NCBI GenBank assembly: GCA_030248295.1 | Contig: JASANH010001367.1 | Coordinates: 496,001-560,000 of the forward strand | DNA length: 64,000 nucleotides | Source of the DNA: Mesodorylaimus sp. YZB2_4 | Taxonomy: Eukaryota > Nematoda > Enoplea > Dorylaimida > Dorylaimidae | Direction of reading: 5' to 3' | Part shown: piece after piece, positions 55,694-64,000 of the stretch | Layout of the letters: the number at the start of each line of letters is the position of its first letter | How positions within the stretch are numbered: the stretch's first letter is position 1 | The notes under the pieces: generated by a model | Seen by the model: the letters and a program-made list of their open reading frames with translations, nothing else | Databases searched by the model: none | Told to the model about the DNA's origin: nothing | Made by a program: the position numbers and the translations under genes

Positions 55694-57814
55694 CTACTTC
55701 CTTCCCCACATGTAGCGTTCCAGACGAGAAGAGCAGTAATCGGTGCAAGCGAATTCGTATTCGGCCCTGCACAGTCCATTGGCCACCTCGCAGTAGACTG
55801 GCCATATGACAGATCCAGGCCAACATTTGGTCGTGGCCAAGCTATCCCAGACCCAATTCAGCAAGTGGATGAGCAGGTTTAAAGCCAACAAAACCGCAAT
55901 GACAATTAGGATGATCGAGTGAGACGACGTCGATGTGGTCACTTGAGCTTGAACCTAAACGTAGCGCCAGATTTTCTTATGAGGCAGCTGATACTGTGTC
56001 ATCTGTACATACCGAGAAGCCAGGCAGATTACTGCCCAGAGTGGCTGATATAGCCACGTCGGCGGGTGTTTTATTCTCCCCATTTGGCCGCTTCCTGCAA
56101 TACCCAAGATGTCTCTTCGACGTAAGCCCGAAACTGCTCTGATCGTGAGCTCACCTTTGTACTGGTAGCTCCGAAATCTGACCACCATCTTTCCTTTCGA
56201 TCATCTTGTTCGCGTCAGTTAATTTTTGAATAACGAGGTTGGGCAGCTGTTTATCATCTTCGTCGTCCACCCATAACAAATTTTTCTTCTGTTCTTGATC
56301 CTCTGGAGTTGACGGATCGAAAACAATAGTGGGCGTGACTTCCGCTAGCGTATCCGCTTCTTCCTTCGCGTGTGGTACTTCAACTTCAAGCGTCATCTTC
56401 GGCTTGTCAGGTTTAACCATTGAGTCTGTTTTTTGGATTACGTCTTCGTAGTCATCGATCGGAGAAGATGGGGGCGGCACAATTAAAATTGGAGATTTTT
56501 CATGTTTTCTACCCCTGGAAACTTTTTCGGCAACGAATAAAAACACATTGTCATTTCCTCCTTGCGCCAACAATTGGCACCCACCGAATCGTCGACACAA
56601 GGGGCAATTCCTGAAAAGGCAAACTGTACTGTACAGCACAGCGATGCGGCCACATTTCGTCAAGAGTTATTTCGTCCACGCCTCGACTCTTCTTTCGCCT
56701 CGGCATGATTTCGTCAAGTTCAAGCATCATGTCCTATGATAGTACGTACTGTAGACTACGAAAGTTTGCACTTTGCTTGCAGCTTTCTCAGAAGCACGCG
56801 AGATTTTGTACAGCGGTGGTGCAGCGGTTCGGCATTCGTCTCTCCGTATTGCTTGACTCGTCCCGGGTTCGATCCCCGGTGATGGAGGTTTGCGAATCAT
56901 AAACCCTCGCTGACCTTGGCACGCCTGGCTGTGGATGACTCACCCGGTATCGCCGAGGTGCTCCGAGTGGAGAGACTAAAGCCAAACGAGTAGACAGTCT
57001 CGGCTGCCGGTGGGGCTCGCAGCTCACCCGCCATCGTCCAAAAGACGGTGTTCTGTCCAGCCTGCCCTTTGGTGGATGTGAGGGAAGCTGCCGTGAGAGC
57101 TGGCCAGCTTACGGCCTCGTTTATCATATCATCACTGCTGGCCGGCTATAGGCGAAAACGGGTAGGAAGTCCCGCGGGGAACTAAGGAGGCGCGAAGCCC
57201 AATCCACAATTTTTTTTTTAAAAAGGCTTTGCTTCGTAAAAAGTTCCCGAACACTTACCCGTAACGGTGGAATTTCGGATTGCACATACATCAGCATGCT
57301 CTCATCGTCAGAGCATGTATTTTAAAAAACTTAATCTTTATAACGTGTTATCCACTGGGCTCGACAGTTCTCGCGTACCTCCGCAGAACAGCAGGATACT
57401 GTACTTACGGAAGAGCATCAGGCGGACTCTTGTTAAGAAAAGTCTCCAGTTCGGTTCGAAGTGATTTCAGTCCAACAAGTTCTTCCAATTGAGGGAACGC
57501 ACGCTCGCATTTTTCGATAAGGCGTTTCATACGTAAATTCAAGCCACGAGCTAATATTATCTGCAATCATACTTTTTATCATAAGTAAAGCGATGGAAGT
57601 TCTATCATCGACTTACCGTTAGCCTAGTCTCCGGTAGAGCTAGCTTTTCCAGGTCGGTGATGACGGTTTGCGTTGCTTCCTTGAGCGACAATTTCTCCTT
57701 CTCATCAGCTTCTTCGTGAGATTCAATACGGGCGATCATATCGTCGTAACGAGTGCAGATTTTATCGAGTTTTTTCAGCAAATTCGACTCGGTTCTAGTC
57801 ATCGGCTTTGCCAT
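55694..57814 (-). CDS. Single-pass membrane protein of unknown family
   Basis: A 369-residue model from seven exons: 57617-57814, 57409-57551, 57259-57298, 56585-56610, 56155-56514, 56013-56094, 55694-55954. Every junction phase fits, including two very small exons of 40 and 26 bases. The N-terminal third is helical (LLKKLDKICTRYDDMIARI, MKRLIEKCERAFPQLEELV). The middle is acidic and disordered (LLWVDDEDDKQLPNL). A strong transmembrane segment (SIILIVIAVLLALNLLIHLL) lies about 70 residues from the C-terminus, followed by a Cys-rich end with six cysteines (KCW, YCEV, LCR, ACTDYC). No signal peptide is seen, so the likely topology is cytosolic N-terminus and a lumenal or extracellular disulfide-bonded C-terminus. 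The outline resembles KASH-type proteins, but the terminal signature is absent, so this is not assigned. Intron 3 contains a SINE. Confidence 0.75.
56811..57224 (+). repeat. tRNA-derived SINE, full length, inside an intron
   Basis: The head has an A box (TGGTGCAGCGG, 56817-56827) and a perfect B box (GGTTCGATCC, 56866-56875) within a tRNA-like 5' region. The body matches the copies at 41124 and 40675 (CGAGGTGCTCCGAGTGGAGA, GGGAAGCTGCCGTGAGAGCT, TTACGGCCTCG, GGAAGTCCCG) and ends in a T9A5 tract. It lies antisense to the host gene. This is the best-preserved head in the window. Confidence 0.8.
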
Positions 57815-58377
57815 GATGGCAAGGTGAATAGAAAAATATAAAATGCCAGGAAACTTTTACGACCACCTCGACACGCGTACGACCATGCTTATCGAATGAG
57901 CCGTCGCTATGGTGGCTAATCTGTGCATTACAATTCCTACAGCCAGCATTGTAAAGCCCGTGGTTTATCTGTCGCGCCTACTGTATTGTGCGTATTCGAA
58001 TAATGCGCTCAGCTCATCGAGACACTGTGCAAGTCCACGAACAAGTCGGGGTTCCCCCCCCCTATGGTGCAGAGGACGGTGGGTGACATGACAATTTCTA
58101 CAGCTTGATCCTATCACACTTGCAGCCTCGTGTCAAGCGACCTCGCTTATACGCAAGCAAACGACTGACCAAAACAAAGGTAGGTAGTAAAATGCAACCG
58201 GTTTATCAGTAAATTATGACTTGAAACAGAACTGATTCGAAGTTCTCTCATCGTCAGTGGCTACTAATGTAAGTTAGGCCAGTGGCAAAAGCTCAGGCAG
58301 AAACGCTGTCTGCCACATAAGGTCTAGATTAAGCTCAAGTTGACCATTTGTCATATGGATATCGCTTCTTCCGTCCA
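57815..58377. other. Spacer between the GH25 and membrane-protein genes
   Basis: About 560 bases with the GH25 3' UTR and the promoter of the membrane-protein gene. A 10-base C run near 58053 is the only notable sequence. Confidence 0.5.
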
Positions 58378-59138
58378 TTAAGGGCGCCAATTTTTTCCAA
58401 CTGGCATCTTGCACACATTTTCATGGAAATACTCTTTCATGAACGGTTTCGACCAGCCACCGAACGGGACAAACTCAGGGCCGAAATCTGGTTTATTGTC
58501 CCACCTGTCGTACCACAGAGGGAAACCACTGAACTTGGTCGAATCATTGGCGATTTCGTGCCACACATTGGCCCTTGTATGGATTCCAACCCGAAATCCC
58601 TGATTCCCTAATTCATCGACCATCTCACGGATGAAAGCCACGTTCTCCTCTGCCTTTCGACTCCAGTGATCACGATCATCGTTTGGTGGGAAGACATTGA
58701 CCCAGACCTACTACCAAGAGCAGATACATTGCAATGAACAGTCCTCCCAAGTCTCACTCACTCTTGAAACAGTTTCGTTATTCCTCCTCAGATTTCCAAT
58801 GGCAGCTTGCACTTGGCTTCTTGGCGCTTCACACGGATAACACGGGTAAATGTATCCTTCCACCTTCAGTCCTGCTCTACGAGCGAGCCCGATTGTGACA
58901 GGTGCGTGTTTCTCGGGCCGTCCACTAGATCTGTAGAGACGAACGACAGCAAATTTGGCGCCATTGTTTTTCAAGCATTCCCAACCGTCCTGTAGAATTC
59001 GACAGTATTTCAGAGACCAAAATATTTACGAAGGCATCTTACCCGGGTCATTGCTGTACTCAAATCTACTCCATTCGCCGCCTGTGAGGCTGCCAGAAAC
59101 CCAGAAAACACATACATTGGTAGAACCCACTTCATCAT
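58378..59138 (-). CDS. GH25 (Chalaropsis-type) lysozyme-like secreted protein
   Basis: Three exons, 59043-59138, 58762-58989 and 58378-58707, give 217 residues. The N-terminus is a signal peptide (WVLPMYVFSGFLAASQA), then GVDLS, where Asp25 corresponds to the first catalytic Asp of GH25. Conserved landmarks are KNNGAKFAVVRLYRS, ARRAGLKVEGYIYPC, and ENVAFIREMVDELGNQGFRVGIHT. GH25 enzymes cleave peptidoglycan, and nematodes have families of them in gut and defence. The strand where a D-x-E pair is expected reads VWVNVFP, so both acids appear to be replaced (Asn112, Phe114), suggesting weak or no lysozyme activity. The alignment is by eye. An ATG 19 codons upstream of the chosen start would bury the signal peptide and is less likely. 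Confidence 0.87.
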
Positions 59139-59628
59139 GGACGAGGCGTCCAACACAGATTGGAGTTTGCGAGCGAGTCTGCTTTGTAAAGGCATAAAAC
59201 TCAAATGTTCAGTCCTGACACCCCCACAATAAAGTTGTTTGTAGGCCAGTCAGTTCGCTGAACGTGAAAGAGGCAGTCAAAGTCTGTAATAAAACTGGCA
59301 TTAACGATGGTGACGAATGTTTGCATGATGGACGAATCACTGATTTACTAACGAATGCTATGAAGGCATTATTTCTCAATACACGGCATACAGGGCAGTC
59401 TAAGCGACTGTAAATGCGCTTATCTGATGCGGTGTGGGTGTCCCACATCTCATTGTTGCGCAATGTTTTCCTCAGCCACTGAAGCTGAAAAGAGGTTTAA
59501 GCGTTTAACATGCCTAAACGTAGGCACTCGCCACGACATGCTGCAGCATGCTCCGCTGAAACGGAAAGGAAATTACAGGAGAGATTCGGTACGAAAGAGA
59601 CTTACGATAAACTGCAGACACACGTTAC

Positions 59629-60870
59629 CTAGGGAAGCTTTCCGACCGAGATGTCGGTGATCATGAACAGCCAGGACCGCATGTAGTCGCGAAGAGGCAG
59701 CTTCTTACTCCTTGTGACATTCTGGCGACGCGAAGCTCGCAGGTCCTCGAATCCAAGTTGATCATGCATCCATCAGACTTGGTGTATTTGCAGCACATTT
59801 CAAAGGCCAGCATAAAGACTAGGAGTAAATCCGGCCCGCGCGACCCACAGCGTAGTGGGTTAAGTCCGGCTTCAACAGGCTTTTCGGGAATACCGATCCC
59901 CTTACCTGATATTGTGCAACTTTTTGATCGATGCCTGAGCGCTACTATTTGAAGTATTTGTTGCTGAGTGCCGCTCATAAAATTAGGTCGTAGGGTAGGG
60001 CCAATTATGGTATCGTCATAAAAGTGTGTATTCTAAATTCACTGCCCTTTACTTCTCGTCATCAGTTTATACGTACTTTTGTGTCTGGTAATGCGTGGCA
60101 CTAACGATAAGACGTGTTTGGAAAAGCATTGGTGGACTTACGTGTGCAACCTTCGAGCACTGTAACAGGTGCATGTCAGCCGTGTCCGCCTGCAGCACAG
60201 GCAACCTCCAGGAACTGGTGTCTACAACTTTTAACTGAACAGGATGCTCACAGGCCAGAGCGCCTACTTGCGATTCATTGATTTTGTGGATTGCCTCTAA
60301 CGATATGTATAGTCCTTCTTTCTAGGGTTTCAGTCTGGCCGACTCTCATTGTCAACGACGAACTGCGGCGTGCACAGAATAAATTTTGAGAATATGGAGC
60401 ATTGACCCTGGCCTACAACTTTCTTAAGATCGTCCAGCGACTTGTGGACCAGCGACACGATCCGGAGAAGGATCCGATCTGCCTGCGCCTCTGTGATGGT
60501 GCGGTCGACTTCGATGGCTCGCACCACTTCTCGTTCGACACTAAAAGATACATGATTGTCCTTGGCCTCGACGCACGGTAAGTGTAGACGCAGAGAGAAA
60601 AGCTGCATAACGTTTCGCTTACAAGGTTTGACCTGCCTGTTGTGGTATAGGCAAAAGCAGTTCTGCTGAAAGGAACTGAAATTTTCATCCTGCAAACCTC
60701 CCAATACCTAGTCCACTCACGACCAAGATACTGGGCCCAATGGTATGTATAGTGTAAAGAAAGCACTTTATACGCACTTTACACTGCGAGCAGTATCAAC
60801 CGTGGCCTCCACTGCGAGCTCATTCGATCTGTTGACCGCGTGGATCGCAGTCGTGGGAACGAGTGGGCCG
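59629..60870 (-). pseudogene. Decayed tau-tubulin-kinase-like (CK1 superfamily) kinase gene
   Basis: Pieces of a TTBK-like kinase occur in order on the minus strand. Near 60780-60870 is an N-lobe remnant (HAVNRSNELAVEATVDTA). At about 60404-60541 is VEREVVRAIE followed by VSLVHKSLDDLKKVV, after a good acceptor. Near 59905-59950 is a decayed catalytic loop (RHRSKSCTISG for an HRDxKPxNxxIG motif). At 59629-59818 is an activation segment where VFMLAFEMCCKYTKSDG replaces the DFG-containing strand, then a region matching RDYMRSWLFMITDISVGKLP. The last part needs a one-base frame correction upstream and ends in TAG where the family has Trp. The DFG change, lost HRD, frameshift and stop all mark it as dead. 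A SINE fragment sits in an intron. It is head to head with the plus-strand kinase at 60886 and likely an old duplicate of that type. Confidence 0.55.
60566..60690 (+). repeat. SINE fragment
   Basis: It matches the 3' part of the copy at 40675 (GTAGACGCAGAGAG, AAGCTGC, then TAGGCAAAAGC), with moderate divergence. It lies in the decayed kinase gene. Confidence 0.45.
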
Positions 60871-60885
60871 GCGTGAGTGTACGAA

Positions 60886-62046
60886 ATGACGACAAAGCGT
60901 CCTCCCGAAGGTTGGCATCCGAAGGTGGGCGACGTCCTCGAGGGCCGTTGGAAAGTTGTCAAGAAGCTCGGCCAGGGCGCCTTCGGTGCTGTCTACGAAG
61001 TGAAAGACAAGCGAAACGGCGGAGCGGGGGCCTGCAAGGTGAGCCAGCCTGGGTCTTCTAGGGGCTGCGAGTAGGGAAGGTCTGTTTCAGGTGGAACACG
61101 TCGATGCACCCGTCCACATCCTGAAGTGGGAAGTGCTGGTGATGCGAAAGTTGACCAAGGCGGGAGCCACCCACTCGACTGACTTCCTCGACTGCGGTCG
61201 GAGTCCGAATGGCGACTACGTGTTCCTGTGCATGGCCATGGTCGGGCAGAATCTCGAGAAGCTTCGTGAGAACCTGCCAGAGAGCGCCGGCGGCCGATTC
61301 TCGTTGCGAACTGCTCTGCACTGCGCCCTGGAGACGCTGCAAGGAATGCGAGAGCTGCACGACTGCGGGTGAGTGGCTGTGCGGGGATGACCTTGTTATA
61401 TATAGGCGCGCACGGGGAGGTTCGTTTAGGTACCTGCATCGGGACGTGAAACCTGAAAACTTCGCCATCGGTCGACCACCGGACACGAGGCGGGTGTTCG
61501 TGCTGGATCTGGGCATGGTGCGCGAGTGGCGGAGTCCGAAGGGTGTGCCCTACCGACCGCGAGAATCGGCGCCGTTCCGTGGGAACCTCAAATACGCTTC
61601 GGTGAACGCGTTGAAGCAGCTGGAGCAAGGGCGATGCGACGATATGTGGGCCTGGTTCACAAGGTGATCGATTTGACGTGCGGATCGCTGCCCTGGCCGC
61701 CCATCGTAAGTTGTGATTTGTCTCAGGACAGACTAAGGGATAACAGTCTGCGTTTCAGGAGGGAGCTGACATCTACGAGAAGTTGAAGAATTTCGCCATC
61801 GCCAAGGACAAGCTGAATCGTGATCCGGGCAAGCTGATCCGTTCGGGCCCCAAGGAGTACAAGGACATCGTGGCGCACCTGTCGACGCTGCAGTACGAGA
61901 GCGACCCCGACTACGACCACATCCACGGCATCCTCACGCGCATCTTCGAACGCAAAGGCTACGGGCACGACGCCAAGCTGGATTGGGAGGAGGGCGGCCA
62001 GTACCACGAGCAGACGCAGATGGTGCCCTACGACAACAGGTGCTAG
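60886..62046 (+). CDS. Tau-tubulin-kinase-like protein kinase (CK1 superfamily), with a one-base frameshift
   Basis: Exons 60886-61038, 61091-61368, 61430-61705 and 61759-62046 would give 331 residues after correction of one missing base. Kinase motifs: LGQGAFGAVY (28-37), the ATP-site Lys at about 51, HRDVKPENFAIG (147 on), DLGMVR (DFG as DLG, 170-172), FRGNLKYASVNA, and QGRCDDMWAW then KVIDLTCGSLPW. TTBK-like kinases are greatly expanded in nematodes, often in the male germ line. At about 61660 the frame shifts between DDMWAWF and HKVIDL. Exon phase arithmetic needs exactly one extra base, so this is a deletion in a gene otherwise intact, or a sequence error. The DNA is GC-rich compared with neighbours. 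The last 96 codons extend past the usual kinase core with DPDYDHIHGILTRIF, normal for the family. Confidence 0.85.
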
Positions 62047-62320
62047 GAAGAGTGTGATCAGCCGCCATGTGATGTCTTGACGAATGACTGATCGCTTGTC
62101 ATGTGTGCTCGAGTTGGTGTCATCTTGGTCGCGTGCAAACTGGAGGTGATGATGTGGATGACTCATCTGGTACCGTCGAGGTGCTCTGAGTGGGGGGGGG
62201 GGGGGGGGGGACGGGGCTTACAGCCCATCCGCCATAGCCCTTTCCACTTCGAGGTGCTCCTAGTGGAAAAGGACGCTACTGTGTATGCTGATCCCCGCAC
62301 AGCCTTGGGGATAAGGTTTG
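62047..62320. repeat. SINE fragment with a poly(G) tract
   Basis: About 62150-62290 matches the SINE body (GATGACTCATCTGGTACCGT, GAGGTGCTCTGAGTGG, CAGCCCATCCGCCAT). It is interrupted by a run of 19 G at 62192-62210, whose length is likely uncertain. It directly abuts the foldback element that starts near 62321. Confidence 0.55.
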
Positions 62321-63101
62321 ACGATTGTGAGACGATTCCCCCGCTTGGTCGTTTCCCCACTGAGACGATTCCTCCGCTGTGTCGTTTACCCCACCGTGCC
62401 TGGTGGGGGAAACGACTCACTGAGACATGCGTCGGTTCCCCCATTGTGACGGTTTCCCACCGTGTCGTTTCCCCCACCATAATTTTCTCCTGATGTGCAG
62501 GTAGGTACGACGTGGGTCGCAAAAGGCAGCACATGCGTGATTGGATGTGTGTGGCAGGATGATAGGTTTGGCTTGTAGGTTGAGGGGCAGTGTAAAGTAC
62601 AAGTTTGGTGCTGCAGCTCAACGTGCAAGGTATTCAGGCTACAAACTTTTTGAACTCCCAACTTATTGCAGAATTATTATTGCAGGCTCCCAACTTACGC
62701 TGCCAATACGAATGTATGTAAGACCAGACCAGGTTTTCTGTGCCAATGAAGACATGTTTCAAATACAGATGTACGGACAGAACTACCTCACTGTGAATCG
62801 GGAAAAAATAGAAGACACAAATTTAGGCAGTGGGGCTTGGGTGAATTCACCAGTATGACAGCTGCAGATTTTAGCAAAATAGTTTTCTCATTCACGATAC
62901 ATTAGGCTCGTCTTCTTTGTCCTTGCACCAGGCGAGCGCGGTCCAAGGAGCAAGCGTGAAGTCGATTACCCCCCCCCCCCCACCACACGAGGTGGGGGAA
63001 ACGACACAGTGGGGGAATCGTCTCAGTTGGGGAAACGACCAAGTGGGGGGAATCGTCTCAGTGGGGGAATCGACCGGGTGGGGGAAACGTCTCACAATCA
63101 T
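62321..63101. mobile_element. Foldback-type element with repeat-built inverted arms
   Basis: The two ends are long inverted repeats: left arm about 62321-62480, right arm about 62991-63101, with a centre of about 510 bases. Each arm is a tandem array of a roughly 17-base unit reading GTGGGGGAAWCGWCYCA, alternating AAACGACA and AATCGTCTCA endings. The outermost bases match as CTCACAATC in both arms. Unit order is the same in both arms, and the right arm has about two more units. The left arm has one unit flipped. No transposase frame was seen in the centre, so it would be non-autonomous. A run of 13 C (62969-62981) borders the right arm. Confidence 0.7.
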
Positions 63102-63592
63102 GTAGACGGAGACACCCATAAAAAAGCCGCCGCTGAGTTTTGTTGATGCTGACAGTATTATGTTCACATGCGTAATTTATCATTATCTTCGAAACTGTTT
63201 TTTTCCTGTATTTAGGTTTGAACAAACAGAATAGTACTGACGATAGACCTTTAGCCCCTTATGTCTTTGCTCAAACCAGCGACTCCTCGACTGTCAATGT
63301 AAAACCACCTCAAACGATCGAGGCCTTTTCAACTTGTTTTAACAGGCACGTATTTTGCTTTGCTCTGACCATCTTTTACGTCCTCGCCCCACCCACAAAA
63401 CCTGCGTAAGAAATTCGACGTTTTTTGACGTCACGGCGCGCACTATACTTACTTGTCAGAACCGGAATCGGAAATATCCGCCCTCGCAGTCGCTACTCGT
63501 AAAAACAACGACTCTCTATGGGCATTGTTCAATGAACATAGAACATTGTAAGTGGGTGGTTATTGGTCTTTGGTGTAGTTGCAAAGTGAACA
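63102..63592. other. Spacer upstream of the lectin gene
   Basis: About 490 bases with no supported gene. It should contain the promoter of the bulb-lectin gene. Confidence 0.5.
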
Positions 63593-64000
63593 ATGGCTTT
63601 TGTTATAATCGCTTTTCTTTCTCTAATATTCACTTTTTGTGGTAAGTAGATAATCCTTTAATTGGGGATAGTAGCGAGCATGAGATATGGAGCGCTACAG
63701 GTCTCCTAGTCATTGTTATTGGGTAGGTACGGGTGCAGATTCCAGCAGACACGCGTTCATAGTTGTATGTGCTGCCACAGCTCTAATTTTCTGCCTTCAT
63801 TTCAGAATGTAAGAACTATGGCCCCAACGTCACAGCGCCAACCAGGTTCGACTTCGGTGATTTCATGACATCGAACAATTCTCAATATCACGCTATAATG
63901 CAACAAGATGGCAACTTCGTCATTTATACTGGATCCTTGGCCGACAACCCGAACAGTGCCAAGTGGAGAACCAGGACGAACCAACGCTCGAATGGCCCTT
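63593..64000 (+). CDS. Secreted protein with a bulb-type (mannose-binding) lectin domain, 5' part
   Basis: Exon 1 (63593-63641) encodes a signal peptide (MAFVIIAFLSLIFTFC). After a GT-AG intron the second exon (63806 to the window end) continues in phase. It reads CKNYGPNV, then DFGDFMTSNNSQYHAIMQQD and GNFVIY, which is the QDGNFVIY-type sugar-binding signature of bulb lectin domains; a second strand begins at KWRTRTNQR. Such domains bind mannose and are best known in plants, but also occur in some animals. The gene runs off the window, so length and any further domains are unknown. A role in recognition or defence outside the cell is an inference. Confidence 0.7.

Noticed and set aside
55694-55954. 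KASH domain at the C-terminus of the membrane protein
   Set aside because: The lumenal tail is too long and does not end in the Pro-rich KASH signature.
59427-59660. Plus-strand 77-codon Cys/Arg-rich frame
   Set aside because: It overlaps the antisense kinase relic and has no family resemblance or splice support.
60993-61628. 211-codon antisense frame over the TTBK-like kinase
   Set aside because: Same cause: GC-rich coding on the plus strand with unmistakable kinase motifs.
62991-63101. CRISPR-like array in the G-rich repeats
   Set aside because: Units are contiguous without unique spacers, are present as an inverted pair, and the genome is eukaryotic.

Overview
The window is animal nuclear DNA. 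Genes are split into many short exons by mostly short GT-AG introns, there are no bacterial features, and the recognisable proteins are metazoan. A cluster of four bestrophin-type channel genes, a GH25 lysozyme, tau-tubulin-kinase-like kinases, a PP1-like phosphatase with a tail, a tandem-SH2 protein and a glycoprotein-hormone beta5-like gene together suggest a nematode outside the best-known Caenorhabditis lineage. That assignment is an inference from gene content, not a match to a species. All exon models were built by hand from splice sites and reading-frame arithmetic.

Layout. 0-2 kb: an unrecognised minus-strand gene fragment and a doubtful plus-strand coding remnant. 5.7-13.9 kb (+): a FERM-domain protein tyrosine phosphatase of the PTPN14/PTPN21 (Pez) type, 17 exons. 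15.8-17.2 kb (+): a stomatin/band-7 protein. 18.6-21.5 kb (+): bestrophin A. 24.7-26.6 kb (-): PP1-like phosphatase with a long C-terminal extension. 27.2-31.3 kb (-): bestrophin B. 33.0-34.0 kb (+): tandem-SH2 protein. 35.7-39.5 kb and 41.8-45.9 kb (-): bestrophins C and D, a tandem duplication. 46.5-59.1 kb (-): a compact run of seven genes, in transcriptional order GH25 lysozyme, a new single-pass membrane protein, a coiled-coil protein, a GPB5-like hormone, EIF1AD, NDUFV3 and a peroxisomal 4CL-like acyl-CoA ligase. 59.6-62.0 kb: a decayed TTBK-like kinase head to head with an almost intact one that carries a one-base frameshift. 62.3-63.1 kb: a foldback element with repeat-built inverted arms. 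63.6 kb to the end (+): the start of a secreted bulb-lectin-domain protein.

Functional themes. Four bestrophins and a stomatin are membrane proteins of ion transport and membrane organisation. The bestrophins keep pore-neck and calcium-clasp motifs but have divergent tails that share an RLLS-type basic motif. The phosphatases, kinase and SH2 protein are signalling genes. The lysozyme-like and lectin genes would act outside the cell. EIF1AD, NDUFV3 and the acyl-CoA ligase lie close together on one strand and could be co-transcribed.

Mobile DNA. Introns and spacers contain copies of a tRNA-derived SINE family with A and B boxes and a conserved body, at least one further dispersed repeat, and the foldback element. 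I saw no CRISPR array, rRNA gene or intact tRNA gene. I found no single clearly unprecedented system. The most unusual items are the foldback element, the lost splice acceptors in bestrophin A, two 34-nt introns, the PP1-like tail domain and the kinase relic.
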